From Falsiroseomonas oleicola (GTDB lineage: Bacteria > Pseudomonadota > Alphaproteobacteria > Acetobacterales > Acetobacteraceae): DNA of 64,000 bases. Shown here piece by piece: positions 1 to 8,618 of the stretch; the stretch's first letter is position 1; every line of letters starts with the position of its first letter. The DNA is taken from the NCBI RefSeq assembly GCF_019029495.1, contig NZ_JAERQM010000008.1, positions 62,001 to 126,000 of the forward strand, read 5' to 3'. The position numbers and the translations under genes are program-made. The notes under the pieces are model-generated. The model had not been told where the DNA came from, searched no databases, and saw nothing but the letters and a program-made list of their open reading frames with translations.

Positions 1-13
1 AGGCGCGGGGCGT

Positions 14-721
14 TTGGTGGGGGTGGTGACGCCGGCGACCAGGCCCAAGGCGGAGGATGCGGAGGGTGTCCACGCCCATCTGTTCCAGGCCATCGTCGAC
101 CAGCGCCTGCCGCCCGGCGCCAAGCTCACCGAACAATCCCTGGTCGAGACCTTCGACATCGGCCGCCGCGCCATCGGCGATGCGCTGCGCCGGCTGGTCT
201 GGGAGAGACTGGCGGTGGCCCCGCCCAATCGCGGCGTCTTCGTCGCGGCGCCCGATGCCGAGGAAGCCCGCGCCATCTTCGCCGCCCGCCGCGCCATCGA
301 GGCCGGCACGACGGAGGCCGTGGCCCGGCGCGGCGATCCGAAACAGGCGGACGCTCTGGCGGCCAACCTGGCGGAGGAAGCCCGGCTGCGAAAGGCCGGG
401 CGGGTGCGGGAGGCGATCGGCCTGTCGGGCGGCTTCCACACCCTGGTGGCGCGGCTGTCCGGCAATCCGATCCTGGAGGAACAGGTCAGGCTGCTGGTGG
501 CGCGCACCAGCCTGGTGGTCGCGCTATATGAGGACCGCAATGGCCTCGCCTGCTGGCATGACGACCATGCGGAGCTGGTGGCGCTGATCCGCGCCCGCCG
601 CCACCGCGCCGCCGCCGGCCTGATGCAGCGGCATCTCTCGGAGCTTGAGCTCGGCCTGCGGCTGGACCGACCACCGACCGAGGGGCTGGACATCCGGCTG
701 ATGCTGGCACGCCAGGGCTGA
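14..721 (+). CDS. GntR-family transcriptional regulator (FadR/FCD-type)
   Basis: A 235-residue regulator. The N-terminal winged helix (about residues 15-80) has the GntR pattern: a promoter-recognition helix around FDIGRRAIGDALRRL followed by a wing ending GVFVAAP. The C-terminal half (about 85-215) is an all-helical FCD-type ligand domain rich in Arg, His and Glu, which in this family binds small organic acids, often with a metal. The first in-frame start seen is a TTG 14 bases into the window, so the true start may lie upstream of the window edge. Downstream lie genes for hydroxyacid and aldol metabolism, so a role as their repressor is a reasonable inference, but no operator was identified. 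Family assignment is firm; effector and targets are unknown. Confidence 0.85.
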   Translation: MVGVVTPATRPKAEDAEGVHAHLFQAIVDQRLPPGAKLTEQSLVETFDIGRRAIGDALRRLVWERLAVAPPNRGVFVAAPDAEEARAIFAARRAIEAGTTEAVARRGDPKQADALAANLAEEARLRKAGRVREAIGLSGGFHTLVARLSGNPILEEQVRLLVARTSLVVALYEDRNGLACWHDDHAELVALIRARRHRAAAGLMQRHLSELELGLRLDRPPTEGLDIRLMLARQG

Positions 722-805
722 CACATTCCTGACACGAAACGTGCTTCATTTTTCCAGGATTGGCCGCACAGACTGAGACCGGTCACACCCCAAGGAAAAC
801 ATCCC

Positions 806-1165
806 ATGCGTCGTCTTCTGCTCGCCGGTTTCGCGGCGATGTGCCTGTCCCCCGCGGTCCAGGCGCAGGGGCGCCAGGATTTCACGATGGTCAATCGCAC
901 CGGCTACCAGATCAACGAGATCTATGTCGGCCCATCCAGCAGCCCGAACTGGGGCCGCGACCTGCTCGGCCAGAACGTGCTGGCCAATGGCCGCAGCTTC
1001 AACGTGAACTTCACCGGCAATTCCCGCGAATGCCTCTGGGACATCAAGATCGTCTATGAGGATCGCGACCAGTCCGAATTGCGACAGGTCGATCTGTGCC
1101 GCGTCAGCCGGGTGACCATGTTCTGGGACCGCCAGCGCAACAACACGCGCTTCGTCGCGGAGTAG
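806..1165 (+). CDS. Small secreted hypothetical protein
   Basis: A 119-residue protein with a clear Sec signal peptide: MRR, a hydrophobic core LLLAGFAAMCLSPA, then a VQAQ-type cleavage site near residue 21. The mature domain of about 98 residues has two cysteines (in ECLWD and DLCRV) that could form a disulfide in the periplasm. It also contains the stretch DFTMVNRTGYQINEIYVGPS, typical of small periplasmic proteins of unknown function that are widespread in alphaproteobacteria. The start is supported by an AAGGAAAA ribosome-binding site about 6 bases upstream. It is a single gene, convergent with the methyltransferase that follows 6 bases later. No function can be assigned. Confidence 0.8.
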   Translation: MRRLLLAGFAAMCLSPAVQAQGRQDFTMVNRTGYQINEIYVGPSSSPNWGRDLLGQNVLANGRSFNVNFTGNSRECLWDIKIVYEDRDQSELRQVDLCRVSRVTMFWDRQRNNTRFVAE

Positions 1166-1171
1166 AACGCC

Positions 1172-1900
1172 TCAATTGGCCGCCTTCACGAGCAGAAAAC
1201 TCGGCCGGTCACGCTCCTCCGCCCAGTCCGGCTCGGCTTCCAGCTGCGCCGGGCTGGGCGACCATTCCTCCAGCTTCGTCAGGGTGAAGCCGGCGCCGAT
1301 CAGGGCGTTGACCAGCGTGCCCAGGCCCCGGTGCTGCTTCACCACGCCGGGGGCGAGCCAGTCGGTCACGCGCGGCCCGTCCTCCAGATAATCATCCAGC
1401 GCCCAGACCCGCTGGCCCTCGGCCGGCGTGATCCAGCCGGGGTTGCTCGGCGCCGTCAGCAGCGGATGTTCCTGGGAGAAGACCAGCACCCCCTTCGGCG
1501 CCATCGCCGCATGCACCCGGCGCAGCATGTCCGGCAGTTCAACCACATAGTGGAAGGCGAGCGAGGAGAAGACGAGGTCGAAGGCGGCGATGGGAATGTC
1601 CAGCGCCTCCAGGTCCCCCTGGCGGTATTCGATGCCCTCGCCCTCGGTCAGCGCCGCGGCGCGTTCCAGCATGCGGGTGGAGACATCGAGGGCGAGCACG
1701 CTCTCCGCCCCCTGCCCCATCGCCCAGCGGGCGAACGAGCCATAGCCGCAGCCAAGGTCGAGCACCCGCTTCCCCGCCATCTCCGGCAGCAGGGCCTGGA
1801 GGGCCGGCCATTCCGGCGCGGCCTCCAGCCCCTTCTCCGAGCGTGGCAGCCGCGCATAGGCGGCGAAGAAGTCCGGACGGTCGTAGAGGCTTTCGGTCAC
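1172..1900 (-). CDS. Class I SAM-dependent methyltransferase
   Basis: About 242 residues with a Rossmann-type methyltransferase fold. Motif I is VLDLGCGYGSFARWA, the SAM acidic loop is LALDVSTRML, the post-II region reads YRQGDLEALDIP, and motif IV is FDLVFSSLAFHYV. This matches UbiE/MenG-like or Methyltransf_11 enzymes of unknown substrate. A GTG start at 1900, two bases after the TGA of the upstream RraA-like gene, fits best, because the protein then begins MTESLYDRPDFF. An in-frame ATG at 1954 would give an N-terminal extension overlapping the upstream gene. It is the last gene of a five-gene minus-strand operon. Substrate unknown. Confidence 0.85.
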   Translation of the reverse strand: MTESLYDRPDFFAAYARLPRSEKGLEAAPEWPALQALLPEMAGKRVLDLGCGYGSFARWAMGQGAESVLALDVSTRMLERAAALTEGEGIEYRQGDLEALDIPIAAFDLVFSSLAFHYVVELPDMLRRVHAAMAPKGVLVFSQEHPLLTAPSNPGWITPAEGQRVWALDDYLEDGPRVTDWLAPGVVKQHRGLGTLVNALIGAGFTLTKLEEWSPSPAQLEAEPDWAEERDRPSFLLVKAAN

Positions 1901-1901
1901 C

Positions 1902-2618
1902 TCACCGCCCGTGCCGCTTCCGCCATTCGGCGAAGCGTTCCAGGTTGCTCTCATCGGTCGGCGGATACAGGCCGAGGATGGATTGGCCGCCGGCCACCTG
2001 TTCCTGCACGAAATCCTCGAAGGCGGTCATCTCCACCGCCTCGGCCGTGACTTCGTCGGCGATATGGGCGGGGATGACGATGACGCCGTCATTGTCGCCG
2101 ACGAGCACATCGCCCGGAAACACCGGCGCATCGCCGCAGCCGATCGGCACATTGGCCTCGATGGGCTGGTGCAGCGTCAGGTTGGTGGGCGCCGAAGGCC
2201 TGGCGTGGAATGCGGGGATCGCCAGCTTGGCGATATCCGCCGCATCCCGGAAGCCGCCATCGGTCACAACGCCGGCCACGCCGCGCACCATCAGCCGCGT
2301 CACCAGGATGCCGCCGGCGGAGGCCGCGCGCGGGTCCTTGCGGCTGTCGACGACGAAGATGTGGCCCGGCGGGCAATCCTCCACGCCCTTGCGCTGCGGA
2401 TGGGCACGGTCGCGGAAGGCCGAGAGCGGGTTCAGATCCTCCCGCGCCGGAATCGTGCGCAACGTGAAGGCCTCCCCCACCATGCTCTCGCCCAGCGGGG
2501 CCAGCGGCAGCACGCCCTGGATCATCTGGCTGCGGAAGCCGCGCTTGTAGAGCGCGGTGGCCAGGGTGGCGGTGGAGACGCGCTTCAGGGCGGCGCGGGT
2601 CTGGTCATGCAAGGCCAT
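1902..2618 (-). CDS. RraA-family protein (aldolase/decarboxylase-like), copy 1
   Basis: About 238 residues, covering the RraA fold: an N-terminal helix, LKRVSTATLATALYKRG, GEAFTLRTIP, the conserved VTDGGFRD motif with its catalytic-site arginine, then VLVGDNDGVIVIP. Family members are either RNase E inhibitors (short form) or Mg-dependent 4-hydroxy-4-methyl-2-oxoglutarate and 4-carboxy-4-hydroxy-2-oxoadipate aldolases or oxaloacetate decarboxylases. The length and the catabolic context favour an aldolase or decarboxylase acting on a 2-oxo-4-hydroxy acid. The ATG at 2618 follows the TGA of the class II aldolase gene by one base, which suggests translational coupling; an in-frame start at 2645 is less likely. 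A second RraA-like gene lies at 11044-11718. Confidence 0.85.
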   Translation of the reverse strand: MALHDQTRAALKRVSTATLATALYKRGFRSQMIQGVLPLAPLGESMVGEAFTLRTIPAREDLNPLSAFRDRAHPQRKGVEDCPPGHIFVVDSRKDPRAASAGGILVTRLMVRGVAGVVTDGGFRDAADIAKLAIPAFHARPSAPTNLTLHQPIEANVPIGCGDAPVFPGDVLVGDNDGVIVIPAHIADEVTAEAVEMTAFEDFVQEQVAGGQSILGLYPPTDESNLERFAEWRKRHGR

Positions 2619-2619
2619 G

Positions 2620-3399
2620 TCAGCAGCGCCAATCCGTGCGGTCACCCTCGATCAGGCGCAGGCTCGCTTCCCAGGCCAGCTTCATGGTCGGGCTGTTGGG
2701 GTCGCGGCCGTATTGGCTGGCGGTGCGCAGGCGCACTTCCTCCGGCGGCAGGATCAGCTTGGCACCGCCCGAAAGCGCGGCGACCTGCGCCTGGCAGGCG
2801 CGCTCCAGATAGTAGATCTGGTTCCAGGCCTCCGGGATGGTGCGGCCGGTGACCAGCAACCCGTGATTCACCAGGATCATCGCCGAATTCGCGCCGAGAT
2901 CGGCCACCAGCCGGTCGCGTTCCTCCAGGTCCAGCGCGATGCCCTCATAGCCGTGATAGGCAAGCCGGCCGTAGAACTTCAGCGCGTGCTGGCTGATCGG
3001 CAGCAGCCCGTGTTCCTGGGCGGAAACGGCAATGCCGGCGGCGGTGTGGGTGTGAACAACGCACAGCGCATCCTCCCGCGCCGCATGGATGGCGGAGTGG
3101 ATGACGAAGCCGGCCTTGTTCACCGTGGTCGGCGCGGCCGGGTGGTGCGGATCCACCACATTGCCGTCCAGGTCGATCTTCACCAGGTCGCTGGCGCGCA
3201 TCTCATGGAACATCACGCCGTAGCGGTTGATGAGGAAGTGGTGTTCCGGGCCGGGAATGCGGGCGCTGATATGGGTGTAGATCAGGTCCGTCATCTTGTG
3301 ATGCGCGACCAGCCGGTACAGCGCGGCGAGGTCGCAGCGGATGGCCCATTCGGCCTCGTCGATCCCGGCGGGGATGCGGGTGGGGGTGTTGATGTCCAT
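2620..3399 (-). CDS. Class II aldolase/adducin-family protein
   Basis: A 259-residue protein with the class II aldolase/adducin fold. The zinc-ligand motif HTHTAAG lies in the middle of the protein, and a further histidine occurs in ILVNHGLLVTG. Relatives are fuculose-phosphate-type aldolases, sugar-acid phosphate aldolases and decarboxylases, all cytoplasmic. The start at 3399 (MDINTPTRIP) gives the normal family length; a longer frame exists upstream but overlaps the FAH gene. It is the third gene of the minus-strand operon, 23 bases after the FAH-family gene. Substrate not predictable from sequence alone. Confidence 0.87.
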   Translation of the reverse strand: MDINTPTRIPAGIDEAEWAIRCDLAALYRLVAHHKMTDLIYTHISARIPGPEHHFLINRYGVMFHEMRASDLVKIDLDGNVVDPHHPAAPTTVNKAGFVIHSAIHAAREDALCVVHTHTAAGIAVSAQEHGLLPISQHALKFYGRLAYHGYEGIALDLEERDRLVADLGANSAMILVNHGLLVTGRTIPEAWNQIYYLERACQAQVAALSGGAKLILPPEEVRLRTASQYGRDPNSPTMKLAWEASLRLIEGDRTDWRC

Positions 3400-3422
3400 G
3401 ACGGCGGCAGGCCCTTTGCGGA

Positions 3423-4220
3423 TCAGGCGACAGTATTGGTCAGGATGCCGAGGCCCGAAACCTCGAATTCCAGGGAATCGCCCGGGACCAGGAAGCGCGG
3501 CGGCTTCTGGGTGGCGCCGGTGCCTTCGGGCGAGCCGGTGGCGATCACATCGCCCGGCACCAGCGGCGTGATGGTCGACAGATAGGCGATGATCTTCTCC
3601 AGCCCGAAGAACATCGCACCGGCCTTGCTGTCCTGCACGGTCCTGCCGTTCAGACGGGTCTGCAGCCGCAGCTCGCGCCAATCGGCGACCTCATCGGCGG
3701 TGGTGACGGTGGGGCCCCAGCTTCCGGACTCGAAAAAATTCTTGCCGGCGGTGACGCTATGCGCCTGCCAGTCCCGCACCGAGCCATCGTTCAGGATGGT
3801 GTAGCCGCCGATATGCGCCAACGCCTCGGCTTCCGCGATGCGGTGGCCGCCCTTGCCGATGACCACGGCCAGTTCGCATTCATAGTCGAACTGTTCGGAG
3901 ACACCCGGCGGCCGCAACGCCGCGCCAGGGCCGACCAGCGCCGCCTGGTGCTTGAGGAAGTAGGAGATATTCGCCGGCCCCTTCACCTCCCCGCCCAGCG
4001 GATGCGGTTTTGGGTAGTTCAGCCCGATGCAGAACAGCCGCGCCTCCGGCAGCGGCGCGGTGATGGTGACGGCGGCCAGTGGCCATTCGCCATCCTCCGC
4101 CGGGGCGCCTTCGGACAGCACCTGCGACAAAGGCGGGTTGCCGCCAAAGCCGAGGACCTTGTCGCCGTGCAGGCGCCCGGTGCGGGGCACGCCGTCGACG
4201 GAAAAAGCCAAAAACTTCAT
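3423..4220 (-). CDS. Fumarylacetoacetate hydrolase (FAH)-family protein
   Basis: 265 residues with the FAH/HpcE/MhpD fold. Metal-binding acidic residues occur in FDYECELAVVIGK, followed by the core segment GYTILNDGSVRDWQ and the C-terminal loop VIATGSPEGTG, which is a family hallmark. Known activities include acylpyruvate hydrolysis, 2-oxo-acid decarboxylation and 2-keto-3-deoxy sugar-acid dehydration. The start codon overlaps the stop of the upstream hydroxyacid dehydrogenase by four bases (ATGA), so the two are translationally coupled. In context it probably opens or dehydrates a 2-oxo acid that then passes to the aldolases. Confidence 0.88.
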   Translation of the reverse strand: MKFLAFSVDGVPRTGRLHGDKVLGFGGNPPLSQVLSEGAPAEDGEWPLAAVTITAPLPEARLFCIGLNYPKPHPLGGEVKGPANISYFLKHQAALVGPGAALRPPGVSEQFDYECELAVVIGKGGHRIAEAEALAHIGGYTILNDGSVRDWQAHSVTAGKNFFESGSWGPTVTTADEVADWRELRLQTRLNGRTVQDSKAGAMFFGLEKIIAYLSTITPLVPGDVIATGSPEGTGATQKPPRFLVPGDSLEFEVSGLGILTNTVA

Positions 4221-5203
4221 GCCGGGGCTCCCTTGCGGCGGCGGTCCCAGACCTCGGGCTGCACCAGATGCGGCGGGCGGCGGCCGGCCAGCACGTCCAG
4301 GATCTGGTCGGCGCATTGCAGCGCCGTCTCCCGCATCGCCTCCTCCGTCACGCCACCGATATGCGGCGCGAGCACGGTATTGGGCGCGCCGAGGATCGGG
4401 TCCTCCAACGGGGGCGGCTCCACCTGGAAGACGTCGATGGCCGCGCCGGCGATGGTGCCGGCACGCAGCGCGGCGGCCAGGGCCTCCCCGTCGATCAACT
4501 GGCCACGGGCGGTGTTCACCAGCAGCGCATGCGGCTGCATCTTCCCGAGTGCGGCCGCGTCGATCATGTGGCGCGTGTCGGGGCGCAGCGGGCGGTGCAG
4601 GGAGACGACATCGGCGCGCTCCAGCAGCGCCTCCAGCGTCGGCGCGCGCTCGGCGCCGGCCTCGACCAGGATGGAATCGGAGACGTTGGGGGAGAAGACC
4701 AGCAGCTTCATCCCGAATCCGTTGCGCGCCATGGCGCCGGTCAGGCGGCCGATGGTGCCGAAGCCGACCAGGCCCATGGTCTTGCCATGCAGCTCCATCA
4801 TCCGCGCCTCGTAGCGCAGGCTCCAGCGCAGGCCGCGCACCGCGGCATCGGCCGGGACCACCTTGCGCGCCAGCGCCAGGGTCAGCGCCATGGCGTGCTC
4901 CGCCACGGAGCGGGCATTGGCGGTGGGCGTGAAGATGGTGGGGATGCCGAGCTCGGCGGCCTGCTTCAGGTCGATCTCATTGGTGCCGACGCCGTGATTG
5001 GCGATGACCAGCAGGCTGTCCGCCGCCCGCATCGCCGCCCCGTTCAGCCCGGCATTGCGGGTGATGGCGGCGACGCAGCCCGGCAATTCCCGCGCCACGG
5101 TCGCCATGTCATGCGCCGTGGCGATGCGGGGGGTCACGCCGCCGTCCCGCAGCCGGTCCAGTCCGGCCGGGTGGATGGGCTGGACGATGAGGCAGTCAGG
5201 CAT
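4217..5203 (-). CDS. D-2-hydroxyacid dehydrogenase (NAD(P)-dependent)
   Basis: 328 residues. The nucleotide-binding domain contains GLVGFGTIGRLTG. The catalytic Arg/Glu/His triad characteristic of the family is visible as NTARG (Arg), FQVEPPP (Glu) and APHIGG (His). It belongs to the phosphoglycerate dehydrogenase-like superfamily that interconverts 2-oxo and D-2-hydroxy acids. The chosen start (MPDCLIVQPIH) lies only 14 bases from the divergent HpcH/HpaI aldolase gene. It is the first gene of the minus-strand operon ending at 1172. A second enzyme of this superfamily is encoded at 9433-10380. Confidence 0.9.
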   Translation of the reverse strand: MPDCLIVQPIHPAGLDRLRDGGVTPRIATAHDMATVARELPGCVAAITRNAGLNGAAMRAADSLLVIANHGVGTNEIDLKQAAELGIPTIFTPTANARSVAEHAMALTLALARKVVPADAAVRGLRWSLRYEARMMELHGKTMGLVGFGTIGRLTGAMARNGFGMKLLVFSPNVSDSILVEAGAERAPTLEALLERADVVSLHRPLRPDTRHMIDAAALGKMQPHALLVNTARGQLIDGEALAAALRAGTIAGAAIDVFQVEPPPLEDPILGAPNTVLAPHIGGVTEEAMRETALQCADQILDVLAGRRPPHLVQPEVWDRRRKGAPA

Positions 5204-5217
5204 CAGGCTGCGGTCCC

Positions 5218-5991
5218 ATGCAATTGAATGATCTGAAGGCGCGGCTCGCAGCCGGCGATACGGCACTGGTCGCCACCCTGCAACTGGCCCGCTCCGGCGA
5301 CACCGCCCGAATCTTCGCCCGCAGCGGCTTCGACGCGCTGGTGCTGGATTGCGAGCACAATCTGATCGGCGCCGATGCGGCCGCCGACATCCTGCTGGCG
5401 GGGCTGGAGGCCGGGATCGCGCCGCTGGTGCGCCTGCCGGATGACGCGCCCGGCCCGATCGGCCAGGCGTTGTCGGCCGGCGCGCTGGGCGTGGTGATTC
5501 CGCGCGTGGAGACCGCCGCCCAGGCCCAGGCCGTGGCCCGCGCCGCCCGCTTCGCGCCGGAGGGACGCCGGCCCCTGCCCCCGGTCTTCCCGCATTTCCG
5601 CCGTCACAAGGTCAGCCAGGGGGAGGCCGTGGCGACGCTCTCGGCCGAGACCATCGTCGTGGTCATCATCGAGACGCAACAGGCGGTGCGCAACGCCGCC
5701 GCGATCGCCGCCGTGCCGGGGATCGACGTGCTGTTCCTCGGCGCCTCCGACCTCAGCGCCGATCTCGGCCAGGCCGGGATGAAGGAGAATCCGGCGCTGT
5801 GGGAGGCGGCGGAGGTTGTGGCCACGGCCTGCCGTGCGGCGGGCAAGGTGCCGGGGATGGGCGGCATCGTGGAGGAGGCGCATTTTGTTCGTGCCAAGGC
5901 CTTGGGCATGCGCTGGATGTCCACGGCCCATGACGCCACGCTGCTTCAGGCGGCGGCGACGGCCCGGGCAGCCTGGATGCGGGGGCTATAG
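5218..5991 (+). CDS. HpcH/HpaI-family aldolase
   Basis: 257 residues of the phosphoenolpyruvate/pyruvate-superfamily TIM barrel. Recognisable segments are FDALVLDCEHN, the substrate arginine in PLVRLPD, the conserved ALGVVIPRVET, the metal ligand in VVIIETQQAVRN, and FLGASDLSADLG with the metal-binding aspartate. Relatives are 4-hydroxy-2-oxoheptanedioate and 2-dehydro-3-deoxyglucarate aldolases, which cleave 4-hydroxy-2-oxo acids to pyruvate plus an aldehyde using a divalent metal. It diverges from the five-gene minus-strand operon across a 14-base gap, so the two transcription units probably share control. It is convergent with the downstream dehydrogenase gene. Confidence 0.9.
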   Translation: MQLNDLKARLAAGDTALVATLQLARSGDTARIFARSGFDALVLDCEHNLIGADAAADILLAGLEAGIAPLVRLPDDAPGPIGQALSAGALGVVIPRVETAAQAQAVARAARFAPEGRRPLPPVFPHFRRHKVSQGEAVATLSAETIVVVIIETQQAVRNAAAIAAVPGIDVLFLGASDLSADLGQAGMKENPALWEAAEVVATACRAAGKVPGMGGIVEEAHFVRAKALGMRWMSTAHDATLLQAAATARAAWMRGL

Positions 5992-5997
5992 GAGCCC

Positions 5998-6942
5998 CTA
6001 ATGCTCCGCCAGCCCGGCGCGGATGGCGTCGTGCAGCAGCGTGGCGCTGTGCCGCAGCGCCGCCGTCTCCGCCGCGTCCATCTCCGGCAGCAGGGGGTGG
6101 GAGGCACCGCGGGCGCCGAGCAGATGGGGCAGCGACACGCAGGTCTCCGCCACGCCGAGCAGTTCCTCCATGAAGGTGGAGACGCTGAAGACGGCCTGTT
6201 CGTCATTGACGATGCTGCGCGCGAGCCGCGCGACCGAGCCGGCGATCCCGTAATTGGAGACGCCCTTGCCCTCCTTGATCCGATAGGCGGAGCCGCGCAC
6301 TTCGCTGGCGATGCTGTCGCGCAGCTCGGCCGGCAGCGGGCGGCCGATCTGTTCGGCGAAGCGCAGCAGCGGCATGCCCGCGGCCTGCGCGCCGCTCCAG
6401 TGCAGCACTTCCGAATCACCGTGCTCGCCCAGCACATAGGCATGGACGGAGCCCGGGGAGACGCCGAGATACCGCGCCAGCCGATCGCGGAAACGCGCCG
6501 AATCCAGGGCACAGCCGGTGCCGATCGCCCGCCCCGGCGGCACGCCGAAGCGCCGCACCGCCAGCGCCGGCATGACATCGACCGGGTTGGTCGCGAAGAG
6601 CAGAACCGCGTCGGGCACCACCCGCAGCACCTGGTCCAACACGGCGCGGACCACCTTCACGTTGGATGCCAGCAGGTCGAGCCGGGTCTGCCCCGGCTTC
6701 AGGCTGGCCCCCGCGGCGACGACCACGAGCTGCGCGCCCGCCAGGTCACCATAATCCCCGGAGGTCACCTGCGCCGCCGGGCCGAAGGCCGCGGCATGGC
6801 TGATATCGGACGCCTCGGAAGCCGCCCTCGCGGCGTCCTGGTCCACCAGGATCAGCTCGTCGACGCCCGGCGTCTGCGCCAGCAGAAAGCCGGAGGCGGC
6901 GCCCACCTGGCCCGCGCCCACGATGCCCACTTTGCCGCGCAT
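5998..6942 (-). CDS. L-lactate/malate dehydrogenase family protein
   Basis: 314 residues. The N-terminal NAD site is GIVGAGQVGAASGF, the cofactor-binding aspartate lies in ILVDQD, the catalytic histidine is H174 in GEHGDSE, and D147 lies in CALDSARF. The mobile-loop arginine is present (R87 in QTRLDLL). At the specificity position of the loop, which is Gln in lactate and Arg in malate dehydrogenases, my alignment places Leu81, so a 2-oxo acid with a hydrophobic side chain may be preferred. It follows the SLC13 transporter gene with one base between stop and start, so carrier and enzyme are an operon. 'Malate/lactate dehydrogenase' is a family name here, not an established substrate. Confidence 0.85.
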   Translation of the reverse strand: MRGKVGIVGAGQVGAASGFLLAQTPGVDELILVDQDAARAASEASDISHAAAFGPAAQVTSGDYGDLAGAQLVVVAAGASLKPGQTRLDLLASNVKVVRAVLDQVLRVVPDAVLLFATNPVDVMPALAVRRFGVPPGRAIGTGCALDSARFRDRLARYLGVSPGSVHAYVLGEHGDSEVLHWSGAQAAGMPLLRFAEQIGRPLPAELRDSIASEVRGSAYRIKEGKGVSNYGIAGSVARLARSIVNDEQAVFSVSTFMEELLGVAETCVSLPHLLGARGASHPLLPEMDAAETAALRHSATLLHDAIRAGLAEH

Positions 6943-6943
6943 C

Positions 6944-8434
6944 TCACAGCACTCCCATCATCGGCCAGATCGTCGCGGAGAGCAGCAGGATCAGCCCGAG
7001 CCCGGCGAAGGTCATGACAACGCCGACCTTGGCGAATTGCATCGTGGTGAAGGCGCCGGTGCCGTAGCACAGCATGTTCTGCGGCGCGTTGGTCGGCAGG
7101 ATGAAGCCGAAGGACACGACATAGGCCTGGATCATCACGATGCCGAAGATGGTCTGCGGCCCGAAGGGCAGGGTCTGCGCGAAGGCGATCATGATCGGGA
7201 TCAGCGTGCTGGCGAGGCCGGTCGCCGAGGCGAAGCCCAGATGCAGGATGATGCTGAACAGCGACAGCGCGCCGACGACGGCCACCACCGATCGCGTCTC
7301 CAGCCCCAGCTGCCCCAGCGTGACGCTGGCCAGCCAGGTGGCGGCGCCGGTGCGGGCCAGCAGGATGCCCAGCGCGATGCCGGCCGCGAACAGGACGATG
7401 GTGCCCCAGGGCACCTGCTTCTCCGCCCCCGCCCAGGTCATGACGCCGAAGCGCGGCATCAGCAGCAGCGCGATGCCGACCAGCGTGACCGTGGTGGTGT
7501 CGAGCGGATGCAGCCAACCCTCGGTGGACCAGGCGACCAGCAGCAGGCCGGCCACCAGCATCAGTCGCCATTCCGCCGGCGTGACGGGGCCGAGGCCCGC
7601 GACCTCCTTCGCCAGCCGCGCACGCGCCTCCTCCGCCGGGGGCACCTGGGGGCGCAGCAGGAGCAGGGAGACGAAGAACAGCACGACGCTCATCGACAGC
7701 GTCAGCGGCAGCGCGGTGACGAACCACTCGCCCCAGGTCACGGTCCGCTCGAAGCTGGACTGCATGAAGTTCAGGCTGATCAGGTTCTGCGCGGCACCGG
7801 TCTTCACCGCGATGTTGAAGATGGAGCAGGCCTGCGCCGTCACGATCATCAGCGTGGCGCCCAGGCTGCTGGCCACGGGCAGGCCCAGCGCCACCGTCAC
7901 ACCGACCATGATCGGGATGATGGCGCCGACGCGGGCGGTGGCGGAGGGGATGAACAGGGCCAGGACGAATCCCACGATCATGGCGCCCACCGTCAACCGG
8001 GCGGCCGAAATGCCGACGCGGCTCATCACCAGCAGGGCGACACGGCGGTCGAGGCCGGTGAGGCGCAGCGCGACGGCGAGGAACAGCGCGCCTGCCACGA
8101 GAATGACGGCGGAGGAGGAGAAGCCGGCCAGCATCACCGACAGGGCCTCGGCGGAGCGCATCGGCGCGCCGCCCGCCACCAGGGGCTTGCCCATCAGGCC
8201 CAGCACGGCACCGCCGATCAGCAGAACGGCGCTGGCGGCGGGGGAGACGCATTCGGTGATCCAGAGGATGACCACCAGGGCCAGAAGCCCCAGCGCCACC
8301 TGCCCCGAAGCCGAAAGGCCCGCGGGCGTCGGCAGCATAAGAACGGCGAGATAGGCGCCGATGGCGACGGCCAGCCAGGCCAGCTTCCGATTTGAGGAAG
8401 GTTCTGCCGGCGAGGTAAGAAGCATCTGGCGCAT
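6944..8434 (-). CDS. SLC13/DASS-family anion (dicarboxylate-type) permease
   Basis: 496 residues, almost entirely hydrophobic helices (about 11-12 membrane segments). The two SLC13 signature regions are visible: SATARVGAIIPIMVG after the first half, and FGFILPTNAPQNMLCYGTG near the C-terminus. This family carries sodium-coupled or exchange transport of di- and tricarboxylates or sulfate at the inner membrane. An ATG at 8425 (MLLTSPAEP) has better spacing from an AAGGA ribosome-binding site than the ATG at 8434, which sits immediately against it. It is coupled to the lactate/malate-type dehydrogenase downstream, suggesting that its substrate is an organic anion oxidised or reduced by that enzyme. 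Confidence 0.88.
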   Translation of the reverse strand: MRQMLLTSPAEPSSNRKLAWLAVAIGAYLAVLMLPTPAGLSASGQVALGLLALVVILWITECVSPAASAVLLIGGAVLGLMGKPLVAGGAPMRSAEALSVMLAGFSSSAVILVAGALFLAVALRLTGLDRRVALLVMSRVGISAARLTVGAMIVGFVLALFIPSATARVGAIIPIMVGVTVALGLPVASSLGATLMIVTAQACSIFNIAVKTGAAQNLISLNFMQSSFERTVTWGEWFVTALPLTLSMSVVLFFVSLLLLRPQVPPAEEARARLAKEVAGLGPVTPAEWRLMLVAGLLLVAWSTEGWLHPLDTTTVTLVGIALLLMPRFGVMTWAGAEKQVPWGTIVLFAAGIALGILLARTGAATWLASVTLGQLGLETRSVVAVVGALSLFSIILHLGFASATGLASTLIPIMIAFAQTLPFGPQTIFGIVMIQAYVVSFGFILPTNAPQNMLCYGTGAFTTMQFAKVGVVMTFAGLGLILLLSATIWPMMGVL

Positions 8435-8618
8435 TCCTTGAGGTCGGCTAACCCCTGCGCCTTGACCTATTTGCGCTGCCGCAGCAACGCGCGGAACAGC
8501 GACTTCACCAACTGGCCACGAACTATTGCGTGAAGCACGTCATCTGTCGGGCCAGCCGTTCCAACTATCGGATACTTGGCAGCTATTTTGCCTGAGGCGT
8601 TGCTCCCAGGCTTCGGCG

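Noticed and set aside
8435-8618. A 184-base gap between the SLC13 and SDR genes, checked for a hidden gene or RNA.
   Set aside because: No stable start, ribosome-binding site, hairpin with T-run or tRNA-like fold seen; recorded as plain intergenic DNA.
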